Shown here one piece after another: positions 1 to 8,321 of a stretch of DNA of 64,000 bases (position 1 is its first letter; the number at the start of each line of letters is the position of its first letter). Made by a program: the position numbers and the translations under genes. The notes beneath the pieces are model-generated. The model saw only the letters and a list, made by a program, of their open reading frames with translations, made no database searches and had not been told where the DNA came from. Source of the stretch: Halapricum hydrolyticum (GTDB lineage: Archaea; Halobacteriota; Halobacteria; Halobacteriales; Haloarculaceae). The DNA lies in contig NZ_JAOPKC010000003.1 of the NCBI RefSeq assembly GCF_025517535.1, positions 62,001-126,000 of the forward strand. Direction: 5' to 3'.

Positions 1-105
1 AAACTCTGTAATCGATCCTCGAACGCCAGTGTGGGCACGAACCGTCCGATCGGTCTCACCGCCGGTCAAGCCGTCTGCTCGGATCGATCCGTGGCAGGGC
101 CACGC

Positions 106-1572
106 TCAGTCGTCAGCCGGCTTCGGATCGGTCCCGAGGTCGATCCCGAGCGTGTCCTCGACGACGTCGCCGTGTTTCCAGGCCCCGCGACGGAACCACA
201 GCAACGCGATGACAGCGCCGGCGACGTTCGAGACCGCGAAGGCCGTCCAGACCCCTTCCTGGCCGATCGTACCTGCACCGAACCAGGCGATCGGCAGACG
301 GATCAGCCACAGCATGACGACGGTGACTGCCGCTGCGGTGAGCGTCCCGCCGGTCCCGCGGAACCCGCCGACGTACGCCCGCATGATGCCGATGAACCCG
401 AAGGAGGGGGCAGCATACCGCAGGAAGGTCGATCCGGGCTCGATCACCGCTGGATCGCCGGTGAACACGCCGATGATCGGCTCCGCGAAGACGAACGCCA
501 CGACGCCCATGGCCGTGAGGACGACGAACAGCACCCGGGCTGCGAAGTTGTTCGTCGCCTCGGCGCGGTCCGTGCGGTCGGCACCGACGTTCTGACCGGT
601 CATCGTTTCCACGCCCTGCGAGACCGCGATGGCAGGCAGGAAGACGATCGAGTTGACGCGAGCGACGACGCCGAAACCCGCGACGACTCCGTTGGCGAAC
701 TGGCCGACGATGAACAACATCACCGTCACCGACAGTGCTCTGCCCGTGACCTCGATCGAGCCGGGGACGCCGATCCGCAACAGCTTGCGCCAGTAGCGCA
801 GGTCGGGGCGCATTTCCGAGCGGTGGATCTCGACGCCGTAGGTCCCCCGGAACATGATCGCCAGACCGACGACCATCGCCAGTCCGCGGGAGGCGACCGT
901 CGCGACGGCCGCACCGGTGATACCCAACTCCGGGACCGGTCCCCAGCCGAAGATGACGAACGGGTCGATCGCGATGTTGATCACGACCGAGCCGAACATC
1001 ACCAGCATCGGTGTGACGGTATCGCCGTACCCGCGCATGAGCGAGATGAACACCGCGAACCCGAACATGAAGGGCATCCCCAGGGCGATGACGCGCATGT
1101 AGTCAGCGGCCAGGGGACGAACGGCTGGCCCGGCACCGAGCAACCCCAGGATCGGCTCGACGACCGCGTACCCTGCCAGCCCCAGCCCGAGCGAGACCGT
1201 CAGCGAGAACACGACCGTCTGGGAGGCCGCGAACTCCGCTCCGGCTTCGTCGTCGGCACCGACGTTCTGGGCGACCAGCACGCTGCCGGCGATGGCCAGC
1301 CCCATCGCCATCGCGAACATCAGAAACACCAGCGGGAACGAAAACGTGATCGCGGTCAGCGCCGCGGTGCTGTAGCGACCGACCCAGAAGGTGTCCGTGA
1401 GGTTGTAGGCCGTCTGCAGCAGGTTCGTGACGATGATCGGCAGCGACAGGTAGAACAGCGGCCACGCGATCCCGCCGCTGGTCAGGTCCAGGTCGTCCGG
1501 GTCCCTGAACACCTGGCCGATGCGCTCGCGAACCCCGGAGAGCCGCCGCGTCACGCTTCTCGCGACGCTCAT
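106..1572 (-). CDS. MATE family multidrug/Na+ efflux transporter
   Basis: A 488-residue polytopic membrane protein with the length and layout of the MATE (NorM/DinF-like) family: about 12 hydrophobic helices in two related halves, a soluble N-terminal tail of about 30 residues, and family-typical phrases such as 'LPIIVTNLLQTAYNLTDTFW' near residues 44-63 and 'ETMTGQNVGA' in the second half. MATE proteins export cationic compounds in exchange for Na+ or H+. The substrate here cannot be told from sequence. The start at 1572 gives the usual MATE N-terminus. The 209-base upstream gap carries a strong inverted repeat at 1646-1663, so a TetR-like repressor may control it. The family call is firm; the cargo is unknown. 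Confidence 0.9.
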   Translation of the reverse strand: MSVARSVTRRLSGVRERIGQVFRDPDDLDLTSGGIAWPLFYLSLPIIVTNLLQTAYNLTDTFWVGRYSTAALTAITFSFPLVFLMFAMAMGLAIAGSVLVAQNVGADDEAGAEFAASQTVVFSLTVSLGLGLAGYAVVEPILGLLGAGPAVRPLAADYMRVIALGMPFMFGFAVFISLMRGYGDTVTPMLVMFGSVVINIAIDPFVIFGWGPVPELGITGAAVATVASRGLAMVVGLAIMFRGTYGVEIHRSEMRPDLRYWRKLLRIGVPGSIEVTGRALSVTVMLFIVGQFANGVVAGFGVVARVNSIVFLPAIAVSQGVETMTGQNVGADRTDRAEATNNFAARVLFVVLTAMGVVAFVFAEPIIGVFTGDPAVIEPGSTFLRYAAPSFGFIGIMRAYVGGFRGTGGTLTAAAVTVVMLWLIRLPIAWFGAGTIGQEGVWTAFAVSNVAGAVIALLWFRRGAWKHGDVVEDTLGIDLGTDPKPADD

Positions 1573-1645
1573 CGGAGCGACACCTCCGGGTGACGAACAA
1601 CTGCGCGAGTTGACACTGCGGGGACCATCGTGACCGTACCAACAC

Positions 1646-1663
1646 TGACTGACCAGTTAGTCA
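1646..1663. promoter_or_regulatory. Palindromic operator upstream of the MATE gene
   Basis: The 18-base sequence TGACTGACCAGTTAGTCA matches its reverse complement at 14 of 18 positions. It lies 74 bases before the MATE start codon. A related half-site (GTTAGACAGGTAGTC) follows at about 1678-1692. The spacing and symmetry resemble operators of TetR/AcrR-type repressors of efflux genes. No regulator gene is adjacent, so the controlling protein is unknown. Confidence 0.5.
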
Positions 1664-1781
1664 AGAACCTTCCGGTAGTTAGACAGGTAGTCACACAGTA
1701 CCACTGGTCTTTTTCCGACGGAGACTCGACACGAGGAAAACCGACGGAAGGCCGGTTGATTGTGAGTCGGCGGCTGGTTCG

Positions 1782-2177
1782 TCAGGGGAACGGATCGACG
1801 CGGCCGTGGGTCCCGTCGTCGCGCCGGTGGAGCACGATCGGGTTGCCGTCCGGGTCGGCGACGATCGCAATCTCGCAGACCCCGGTCTCGAACGGCTCCG
1901 TCAGGACGGCCACGTCCTCCTCTCGGAGGTCCGCGACGGCCTCCTCGACGTCGTCGACGGCGAGTGCGACGCTGGCGGACCCTCCGCCAGGCGTGCTCGG
2001 GTCCTGGGGGCCGGGTTCGTTGAGCGCGAGCGTGGTGGGTGGCATGGCAAACTCCGCCCAGCCGTGTTCGTCGAGTCGGTCTTCGAGTGTCAGGCCGAGC
2101 GTGTCGCGATAGAACGGGACGGCCGTGTCGAGGTCGCTGACGGTGTACTGGACGAAGTCGACTGCCTTGGCTTCCAT
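1782..2177 (-). CDS. VOC (glyoxalase/dioxygenase fold) family protein
   Basis: A 131-residue protein with the paired beta-alpha-beta-beta-beta halves of the vicinal oxygen chelate superfamily. It opens 'MEAKAVDFVQYTVSDLDTA' and ends with the typical 'EIAIVADPDGNPIVLHRR' strand. The ATG at 2177 is chosen over one 11 codons upstream because the conserved N-terminus begins there and a TATA-like stretch (ATGTATATT on the minus strand, about 2200-2208) sits about 27 bases before it, implying a leaderless message. Function is probably metal-dependent (lyase, dioxygenase or drug-binding), but the chemistry cannot be predicted. It lies upstream of the MATE gene on the same strand. Confidence 0.8.
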   Translation of the reverse strand: MEAKAVDFVQYTVSDLDTAVPFYRDTLGLTLEDRLDEHGWAEFAMPPTTLALNEPGPQDPSTPGGGSASVALAVDDVEEAVADLREEDVAVLTEPFETGVCEIAIVADPDGNPIVLHRRDDGTHGRVDPFP

Positions 2178-2303
2178 ACAGTGTTGCTCGGCGGATGCGG
2201 CAATATACATGGCGGTTTGTCGATGGAATGAAACGAGCCATAGCCAGCGTCACGGAGGCGACGTGAGCAGGCCTTAACAACTGCGGGTGCGCACATTCAG
2301 ACA

Positions 2304-2825
2304 ATGGTAGTCTCGAACGACAAGGGCGACCGCCGCGAGCGGGAACTCGTCAACGCCCTCGATTCGGCCGGCTTCGCGGTGATGCGTGCTCCGGCCAGCG
2401 GCAGCGCGACCGAGCGGGAACTCCCGGACGTGCTGGCCGGCGACGGCACGACCTTCTACGCCATCGAGGCCAAATCCAGCAGCGGCGACCCGATCTATCT
2501 CTCCGGCGAGGAGATCGAGGCGCTGGTCTACTTCTCGCGGAACTTCGGCGCGAAGCCGCGTGTCGGGGTCCGCTTCGACCGCGAGGACTGGTACTTCTTC
2601 CACCCCGGCGACCTCTACACGACCGACGGGGGCAACTACCGCGTCAAAAAGGAGACTGCGCTCGCGGAGGGGACGGACTTCGAGGAGTTCGTCGGCCACT
2701 CGAAGAAGGTCACGCTGGACGACCTCGCTGCGGACGACGGTCCGGACCAGAACGTGCTGGACGTGCTCGCGGCCTTCGACCGCGGCGATCTGGACATCGA
2801 CGAGGCCGCGGCGATGCTAGAGTGA
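2304..2825 (+). CDS. hjc: Holliday junction resolvase Hjc
   Basis: A 173-residue archaeal Hjc nuclease, which cuts four-way DNA junctions made in recombination. The catalytic set of the family is visible: Glu12 in the 'KGDRRERELV' start, Asp42 in 'ELPDVLA', and the E-x-K pair Glu55/Lys57 in 'YAIEAKSS'. The Ser/Gly-rich loop around residues 31-36 is also typical. The C-terminal extension of about 50 acidic residues is longer than in thermophilic Hjc (about 120-140 residues in all), as often seen in haloarchaea. It is transcribed away from the VOC gene and converges with the SWIM zinc-finger gene. Confidence 0.95.
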   Translation: MVVSNDKGDRRERELVNALDSAGFAVMRAPASGSATERELPDVLAGDGTTFYAIEAKSSSGDPIYLSGEEIEALVYFSRNFGAKPRVGVRFDREDWYFFHPGDLYTTDGGNYRVKKETALAEGTDFEEFVGHSKKVTLDDLAADDGPDQNVLDVLAAFDRGDLDIDEAAAMLE

Positions 2826-2835
2826 CCAGCCGCGA

Positions 2836-3471
2836 TCAGATATCCAGCAGTCGCTGCTCGGTCGCTGCAAGCCGCGAGTGTGGGAACGCGTAGGTCCGGG
2901 GCTGTTCGCGGTGGGCCACGTCGCCGAGATAGCTCGCTTCGACCACCAGGTCGTCGTCGGGATAGCCCGCGTTCGTCTCGTAGGCGGCGACGGTACTGTC
3001 GACGGTGTCGATCACGTACTCGTCGGCCCGCTGGGTCGTGACGCCCGCGACGACCAGCCGGTCGCCCGTCTCGCGGTCGAGGACGACGTCGCCGGGTTCG
3101 AACCGGCAGTTCGAACAGAACCACGGCTCTGCACTGTCTTCCTCGACGAACGTCTCGACGCCACACTGCGCGCAGCGAACCTGACGCTTGCCCGGCGGCG
3201 GAACGCGGTGGCTGGTCACTTCGATGGCGACGCGACGAATGTGCTTGCATCGCTCGCCGCGGATCCGGTGGTCGGGACAGGTACAGCGACTTTCGGGGAG
3301 GTTGACGACGTACGTCGCGCCGCTGTGGCTGTCGACGGCGTATCGGCCCCCGCCCAGCGGACGGACGGCCATGCGCTCGGTCCAGGCGCGGGCCGCCCGC
3401 TCGTCCATCGTCCGGGTATCGGGCGCGAGCGCTGTCTTTCGGGTCGAACGACCCGGGAGTTGGTCGGTCAT
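2836..3471 (-). CDS. SWIM zinc-finger protein with zinc ribbon
   Basis: A 211-residue protein with two metal sites. A SWIM finger (CxC...CxH, 'CTCPDHRIRGERCKH') occurs in the first third. A zinc ribbon (CAQC...CSNC) follows around residue 100. The rest is a beta-rich domain with no motif I recognise. SWIM domains bind DNA or proteins and, in archaea, occur in Sws1-like recombination partners; its convergence with hjc fits a DNA-repair setting but does not prove it. The ATG at 3471 starts 'MTDQLPGRSTRK'; the longer upstream reading is basic and unlike the family. Confidence 0.75.
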   Translation of the reverse strand: MTDQLPGRSTRKTALAPDTRTMDERAARAWTERMAVRPLGGGRYAVDSHSGATYVVNLPESRCTCPDHRIRGERCKHIRRVAIEVTSHRVPPPGKRQVRCAQCGVETFVEEDSAEPWFCSNCRFEPGDVVLDRETGDRLVVAGVTTQRADEYVIDTVDSTVAAYETNAGYPDDDLVVEASYLGDVAHREQPRTYAFPHSRLAATEQRLLDI

Positions 3472-3628
3472 CGTAGATCGGACGCGGCTGGGTTCACGTC
3501 TGCGTCCACTAGACACGTAGGGGCTCCAGAAGCCTAAATTGACCGGTAGGTCGGGTCAAACCCCGGAACGGCGGGCCGACCGCGTGCTTCGACACGCTTT
3601 TCCGGGCCCGAATCGGATTCTCCCGGTA

Positions 3629-4153
3629 ATGGAGCGTTCAGACGCTGTCGAGATCGGTGTTGCCATCGGGTCCGTCGCGATATTCGTCGCCGCGCTCGTC
3701 GCGGTGGGAACGCTCTACGGAACCACCGATGGCACGTTCGACGGAACGCTGACTGGCGACGCGACGCTCGACGACGGGGCACTGTCCGGCACTGTTGACG
3801 GTGATCTGCAGGGCAGCGTCGCCGATACGTCCGGTGGTCAGTTCAACGGGACGTTCGAAGGCTCGTTCGACGGAACCGACGACGGAGAACCAGTCAACGG
3901 GACGCTCGAGGGAACTGTCAACGGGACAATCGATGGGGCGAGTAACGCCACGTTCGAGGGGACGGTCACGGGGACGCTTAACGGTACGACCAACGCGACC
4001 GTCTCCGGGACGATCGAAGGGACCGCCGACGGGTCGATCCAGGAGACGAATCACATCGCCGCGGACGGCGCGCTCGCGCTCGTCGGCGCGCTCGCGCTGT
4101 TCATTCTCGTCATGACGGCTGTCGGTCTGTTCCTCGCACGTCAGGATTCCTGA
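3629..4153 (+). CDS. Gly/Thr-repeat surface protein anchored at both ends
   Basis: A 174-residue protein I cannot assign to a named family. One hydrophobic helix spans residues 8-29 and a second 146-169. Between them residues 31-138 are a short-period repeat of the form x-G-T-x-x-G-T, rich in Gly, Thr, Asp and Asn, with alternating small and hydrophobic residues that suggest stacked beta strands. Six N-glycosylation sequons (Asn 73, 90, 98, 106, 118, 122) lie only in the repeat, so the repeat probably faces outside. The ATG at 3629 puts a helix directly at the N-terminus. The 3' end overlaps the convergent priL end by 13 bases. Confidence 0.7.
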   Translation: MERSDAVEIGVAIGSVAIFVAALVAVGTLYGTTDGTFDGTLTGDATLDDGALSGTVDGDLQGSVADTSGGQFNGTFEGSFDGTDDGEPVNGTLEGTVNGTIDGASNATFEGTVTGTLNGTTNATVSGTIEGTADGSIQETNHIAADGALALVGALALFILVMTAVGLFLARQDS

Positions 4154-5220
4154 CTTTCGCGCCAGTCGGTCACCTCGTCTTCGTCGGCCTCGTCCAGCGC
4201 GTCCTCGTAGTAGGCCATCGGATGTGAGATCCGCTCGCACCGATCGTCCATGTTGACACAGTCACCGTACGATTGCATCGTCGCACACGACGGCGTCGAG
4301 TACTCCGTCGGGCTGGTTTCCCCGCGGATGTGGTCGGTCTGATAGCGCGTCATCTCCTCGCCGAACCCGGGATTGATCTCGTACAGTTCGACGATCTCGT
4401 CGGTGCTCATCCCGATCGAGGTCAGAAACGAGGTGATCGCGAACCGCGAGTGGTGTTCGAGGTGTTCGCCCTTCTGGATCTGATCCAGCAGCGCACGCAT
4501 ACACGGCGGGAACAGATCGGGGACGACCGTGTCGATGTCGCGGGTCAGATCCAGCTCTGCGAGCGTCTCACGTAACTGGGCGACCTCATCACCGAGTGGC
4601 TCGGCGATAGCGTCGGGCACCGTCAGCGGCAGGCCCGACTCGACGCGCTGCTCGACGGCCCGTCGACACAGTACGAGCAGCTCGCTCTCTTCGAGCGGCA
4701 CCTCGCCGTCGGTCAGCGGCCGGTTAACCAGCCGCCACTCCTCGCCCCACTGCCCGGCCGCCAGATCCAGATACGGGCCGACTTCGACCCAGTAGCGATC
4801 GGCTTCCTCCAGTGGACCGGCCTCGGGTCTGACGTGTTCGAGCAGTTCGAACTCCGCGAGCAACTCGCGCAGCGTCAGCGAGTCACCGCTGGTGCTTTGC
4901 AACTGCGTGGTCGACGCCAACTCGTCGGTGAACCGCTCGTGGGCGCTCGCCGCTTCCGCGCGAGCGTACGACCGGGTCAGGACTGCCTCGTCGACGATCG
5001 ACACGAGCACGCGAGCGACGGGGTAGGACAAAAGCTCCACGCGGGTCTGCCTGTGGGGTTCGCCGACGGTGCCGTCCTCGAGGGCTGACTCGACGCGATC
5101 GAGTCCGCGTTCGACTGCCGGATCGCCCCGCTGGACTACCGTCGCCAGGTCGATCTCGGCGGCCTCGACCGCCTCCCTGGCTGCCCGCATGAACGGATAC
5201 CGCGCGTGCAGCGGCTTCAT
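4141..5220 (-). CDS. priL: DNA primase large subunit PriL
   Basis: A 359-residue archaeal PriL, the regulatory subunit of the replicative primase that works with PriS to make RNA primers. The four Cys that hold the family's 4Fe-4S cluster are present at 240, 312, 321 and 328 ('PPCMRALL', 'SCATMQSYGDC', 'DDRCERISHPMAYY'). Residues 1-220 form the helical N-terminal domain. The start at 5220 ('MKPLHARYPFM') is the conserved haloarchaeal N-terminus; an ATG 20 codons upstream is less likely. The gene stands alone, away from priS in this window. Confidence 0.95.
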   Translation of the reverse strand: MKPLHARYPFMRAAREAVEAAEIDLATVVQRGDPAVERGLDRVESALEDGTVGEPHRQTRVELLSYPVARVLVSIVDEAVLTRSYARAEAASAHERFTDELASTTQLQSTSGDSLTLRELLAEFELLEHVRPEAGPLEEADRYWVEVGPYLDLAAGQWGEEWRLVNRPLTDGEVPLEESELLVLCRRAVEQRVESGLPLTVPDAIAEPLGDEVAQLRETLAELDLTRDIDTVVPDLFPPCMRALLDQIQKGEHLEHHSRFAITSFLTSIGMSTDEIVELYEINPGFGEEMTRYQTDHIRGETSPTEYSTPSCATMQSYGDCVNMDDRCERISHPMAYYEDALDEADEDEVTDWRESQES

Positions 5221-5339
5221 TCGACCGTTGGTTTCGTGCGCGCCTGAATAAACTCGGCGGTCCCCGAAACTCGTCGCCATTCGAGACGTTCACTGCTCGC
5301 CTTTCGGGGATTGCGATCGAAGCGAGGGGGCACCCCTGC

Positions 5340-5406
5340 TCGCTGTCCCCGAGGACTCATTTCGGTCGTCCTCGCTGCTCGCGGCTTCGCCGCTCGCTAT
5401 TTCGAG
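5340..5406. repeat. Haloarchaeal intergenic hairpin element
   Basis: In the 194-base gap between a membrane-protein gene and priL, the arms CGAGGAC (5350-5356) and GTCCTCG (5368-5374) form a hairpin, followed by the inverted phrase 'GCTCGCGGCTTCGCCGCTCGC'-like stem. Closely similar stems recur at 8964-9083 and 42996-43050, always between genes. It may act as a terminator or be a dispersed repeat family. Confidence 0.5.
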
Positions 5407-5414
5407 ATTCCTCC

Positions 5415-6026
5415 CTACTCTCTAAACTCGGATTCGATCTCCCGAATCACGCTCGACTGCTCGCCGCCGTCGCCGCGGATCGCCTGCCGGTACTGCTGGT
5501 ATTGCTCGCGCGGCACGCGCACGGTTCTGGTCTCGCCCTCGCGGGTGACTTCCATCCGAACCGTGCCCTGGGGGTTGTTCCGGACGCGATAGCTGGCGAC
5601 CGTCGAGAACACCGACCACAGCGCCAGACACGCACCGAAGAAGTAGACCATGGTCGTCTCGAAGGCGTAAGATGGCTCGGCCGGCGGCCACATCCAGGGA
5701 TACGCGTGGACGAACAGCCCCACACCGACTATCGAGATCGCCGCCCCGACGACGACGCCGATCCCCTGGCGGCGGCTTGAGGGAAGAACCGCGACCACGC
5801 TGAGCAATATCGCCGGCACGCCAAGTCCCGCCAGCACGCCGGCGACCTCCCGCGCTTCGTACTGCCCAGTCAGGCCGAGCGCGTCCCCGAGTGGGGTCGC
5901 GACCAGCGCGATCGCGGCGACGATCGCTGCCACGCCCGCCAGGAACGCACCGATGCCCGCGATGACCCACTGCCGGTCCCGGTCGCTCCACTCGCGCTGG
6001 TTGTACGCCTCGCCGAGACTGGTCAT
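5415..6026 (-). CDS. Conserved four-helix membrane protein
   Basis: A 203-residue protein with a soluble N-terminus ('MTSLGEAYNQREWSDRDRQW'), about five hydrophobic segments between residues 30 and 145, and a charged cytoplasmic tail of about 55 residues ending 'EIESEFRE'. I recognise the pattern as a conserved haloarchaeal hypothetical but not a function. The ATG at 6026 is preferred because upstream codons do not extend the conserved start. It is divergent from the molybdopterin oxidoreductase gene across 151 bases. No signal peptide or catalytic motif is seen. Confidence 0.65.
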   Translation of the reverse strand: MTSLGEAYNQREWSDRDRQWVIAGIGAFLAGVAAIVAAIALVATPLGDALGLTGQYEAREVAGVLAGLGVPAILLSVVAVLPSSRRQGIGVVVGAAISIVGVGLFVHAYPWMWPPAEPSYAFETTMVYFFGACLALWSVFSTVASYRVRNNPQGTVRMEVTREGETRTVRVPREQYQQYRQAIRGDGGEQSSVIREIESEFRE

Positions 6027-6177
6027 ACGCGTGTCCACGTCCCCAAAATACAAAACCACCCGTCAGACAGAGGCAAGACGCCCCTCTATACAAGAGGAAC
6101 CGTGCTCTTGACACCGCTTTCATCGTATGGTGGTCCCTACCGTGTGAATAAAGAACATAGAGTGGCAATCAGACGTG

Positions 6178-7230
6178 ATGAGCCGACTCGATTCCCCGAT
6201 CCTCGAACCGCGGGTCGTGGATACAGGGATTCTCGTGGCCGTCGTCGCGTTGCTCGCGACCGGCGTCGCGAGCATGTTCGCGGCGACGCCAGCCACGGCC
6301 TGGGTGTACGTTCTCCACGGCACGACGGGCGTGCTTTTCCTCGCGCTGGTCGTGCTGAAACTCTGGCGCGTCCGACACCGCGTTCGCGTCCGTCCGAGTG
6401 GCGTCTGGACGTCGCTGCTCTTGGCGGCTCTTTCGGTGGCCGCGCTCGCAACCGGATTCGGCTGGGTGTTCGGCCTGGAACTCGACGTGGGCTTCTGGGG
6501 GCTGTTGAACGTTCACATCGCGTTCGGACTGCTTGTCGCCCCGGTGGTGCTCTTTCACCTTCGGCGGCGTTTCGCCGTGGCGAGCCGCGAGACACTCACC
6601 CAACGTCGGACCGTACTGCGGTCCGGTGGGCTGCTCGTCGGCGGTGCGGTCGCCTGGCGCGCCCAGCAGTCACTCAACCGGTTGCTGGACACAGCCGGAG
6701 CCGACCGACGGTTCACCGGCTCGCGTCCGGCCGAGGGTGACTCGGGCAACGACTTCCCTGTGACCATGTGGATGGCCGACGATCCCGATCCGATCGATAC
6801 GGACTCGTGGACGCTGTCCGTGGGTGGGTTGACCGAACGTTCGCTTTCGGTCGGCGCGGACGAACTCGACCCCGACAGCGAGCAGCGCGCGCTGCTGGAC
6901 TGCACCAGCGGCTGGTACGCCGAGCGCGACTGGCAGGGGCTGTCCGTCGGCGATCTGCTCGACGCGGTCGAGCCACACGAAGACGCCGCCTGGGTCCAGT
7001 TTCGGTCCGTGACGGGCTACCGGTGGACCCTCCCGATTGACGAGGCCCGGGACGCCCTGCTGGCCACGCACGTCGACGGGCAGCGACTCAGTCACGGGCA
7101 CGGCTATCCGCTCCGGCTCGTCGCACCTGATCGGCGCGGCTACCAGTGGGTCAAGTGGGTCGAGAGCGTCGAAGTCAGCCGATCGCGGGACCTGAGTGAG
7201 TCGATCGCGATTTTCGTTAGCGGTTTGTGA
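6178..7230 (+). CDS. Membrane-bound molybdopterin oxidoreductase with cytochrome b-like anchor
   Basis: A 350-residue fusion. Residues 12-135 form four transmembrane helices carrying His residues in helices 2 and 4 ('VYVLHGTTG', 'NVHIAFGL'), resembling a b-type cytochrome anchor. Residues 190-345 are a sulfite-oxidase-fold molybdopterin domain; 'DCTSGWY' supplies the Cys that binds Mo. The family transfers oxygen to or from substrates such as sulfite or oxidised methionine (MsrP-like); substrate unknown. A Tat signal is not visible, so the catalytic domain is tethered through the membrane part. ATG 6178 follows an in-frame GTG at 6175; either could serve. Confidence 0.85.
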   Translation: MSRLDSPILEPRVVDTGILVAVVALLATGVASMFAATPATAWVYVLHGTTGVLFLALVVLKLWRVRHRVRVRPSGVWTSLLLAALSVAALATGFGWVFGLELDVGFWGLLNVHIAFGLLVAPVVLFHLRRRFAVASRETLTQRRTVLRSGGLLVGGAVAWRAQQSLNRLLDTAGADRRFTGSRPAEGDSGNDFPVTMWMADDPDPIDTDSWTLSVGGLTERSLSVGADELDPDSEQRALLDCTSGWYAERDWQGLSVGDLLDAVEPHEDAAWVQFRSVTGYRWTLPIDEARDALLATHVDGQRLSHGHGYPLRLVAPDRRGYQWVKWVESVEVSRSRDLSESIAIFVSGL

Positions 7231-7261
7231 TCGGCGTCCGGGATCAGCGGTTTGTGATCGG
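7219..7261. repeat. Direct repeat across the oxidoreductase stop codon
   Basis: The 16-base sequence AGCGGTTTGTGATCGG occurs at 7219-7234 and 7246-7261. The first copy contains the gene's TGA stop, and the second would supply the same stop in another register. It is probably a small slippage duplication with no coding effect. Confidence 0.6.
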
Positions 7262-7284
7262 TCCACGGTCTCTCCCGGCGGACG

Positions 7285-7902
7285 CTAGACGAGCGCCCGC
7301 AATGTCGCCCAGAACTCCGGCGCGTCCTCTTTCTCCTCGACGCGGACGGGCACGAACCCGGCGTTGCGCGCCCCCTCGACGTCCGAATCGCTGTCCCCGA
7401 CCATCACGTACTCCTCGGCGTCGATCCGCTCCCGTGCTTCTTCGAACGGTGCCGGGTCGGGCTTGTGGGCTCCGACGTCGTAAGAGGAGACCACCGTCTC
7501 GAAGTACGGGAGCAGGTCGTGGGCCGCGAGTTTCTCGCGCTGCCAGTCGCCGACGCCGTTGGTGAGCACGCCCAGTCGATCGGACTCCCCCAGCACTTCG
7601 AGGCTCTCGTATGCACCGTCCGGGACGGTCGTGTGCTCGTGTTCGGCCGCCTGCAGGGCCGCGGCCATCGCGTCCGGGTCACCCTCCGCGTCCGAGGCCG
7701 CCACGACTGCCTCCATCCCGCGGCGAACGGGTTCGGGTTCGAGCGCCTCGAAGGCCGCGGTGAACGCCTCGTCGTAGGCTCCCAGCAGCGAGTCGGACGT
7801 CCGCCCGAGTTCCGACTCGAAGACGTCCCGCAGGAGATCGGCGTAGGAGCGTTCGAAGCGGACGAGCGTGCCGTCGCAGTCGAAGAAGATCGCGGTCGTC
7901 AT
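7285..7902 (-). CDS. HAD superfamily phosphatase
   Basis: A 205-residue HAD hydrolase. Motif I is 'FFDCDGTL' with nucleophile Asp8 and acid/base Asp10. Motif II is 'LTNG', motif III Lys in 'GAHKPDP', motif IV 'MVGDSDSDVEGA'. A helical cap lies between motifs I and II. Related proteins are phosphoglycolate-type or nucleotidase-type phosphatases; the substrate is not predictable. Its ATG overlaps the stop of the upstream UPF0201 gene by four bases, so it is the last gene of a coupled three-gene operon. Confidence 0.88.
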   Translation of the reverse strand: MTTAIFFDCDGTLVRFERSYADLLRDVFESELGRTSDSLLGAYDEAFTAAFEALEPEPVRRGMEAVVAASDAEGDPDAMAAALQAAEHEHTTVPDGAYESLEVLGESDRLGVLTNGVGDWQREKLAAHDLLPYFETVVSSYDVGAHKPDPAPFEEARERIDAEEYVMVGDSDSDVEGARNAGFVPVRVEEKEDAPEFWATLRALV

Positions 7903-8321
7903 CGGTCGTCGGTCTCGACGGGCTGACCGTCCTGGGTCGGTGGTGCGATGTGATCGATGAACGCCTCGACGTCCGGTTCCGTTACCCGAACTCTGACGTG
8001 GATCTCGCCGAGTTCGTCGGGATCACCGACGGCGAAGTTGACCACGCCCTGGAAGGCCGCTTGCTTCTTGAGGTCGAAGCTGAACGTATCGCCCCGGCGG
8101 TTCTCGAAGAACGCACCCCGGGCGGTATCGAGGATCTCCCGGCGGTGCAACAGCTCCGAGAAGTGACTCAGGTCATGGGTCTCGCCGACGATCTCGCCGT
8201 GCTGGTGGTCGAGTTCCGCCCCGGGGAAGACGTTCGTGATCGCGTCGGCGACCCGGTCGGCGACCTCGGTGTCGTAGACCGGCGCGGTGATCTGGACGTC
8301 GACGCTGTAGACCTCGCTCAT
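7899..8321 (-). CDS. UPF0201 family RNA-binding-like protein
   Basis: A 140-residue archaeal protein of the UPF0201 (DUF54) family, recognised from its overall pattern and its place beside a CoaE-like kinase. The N-terminal half 'YSVDVQITAPVYDTEVADRV' begins a ferredoxin-like fold, and the middle 'EIVGETHDLSHFSELLHRREILD' is family-typical. The family is usually annotated as RNA-binding, with no proven role. Four-base start/stop overlaps on both sides show translational coupling with the kinase upstream and the HAD gene downstream. Confidence 0.8.
   Translation of the reverse strand: MSEVYSVDVQITAPVYDTEVADRVADAITNVFPGAELDHQHGEIVGETHDLSHFSELLHRREILDTARGAFFENRRGDTFSFDLKKQAAFQGVVNFAVGDPDELGEIHVRVRVTEPDVEAFIDHIAPPTQDGQPVETDDR

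Noticed and set aside
31..1593. Long open frame on the plus strand opposite the MATE gene (520 codons).
   Set aside because: It is the antisense shadow of a GC-rich gene: composition is Asp/Arg/His-heavy with no motif, while the minus strand gives a clear 12-helix transporter.
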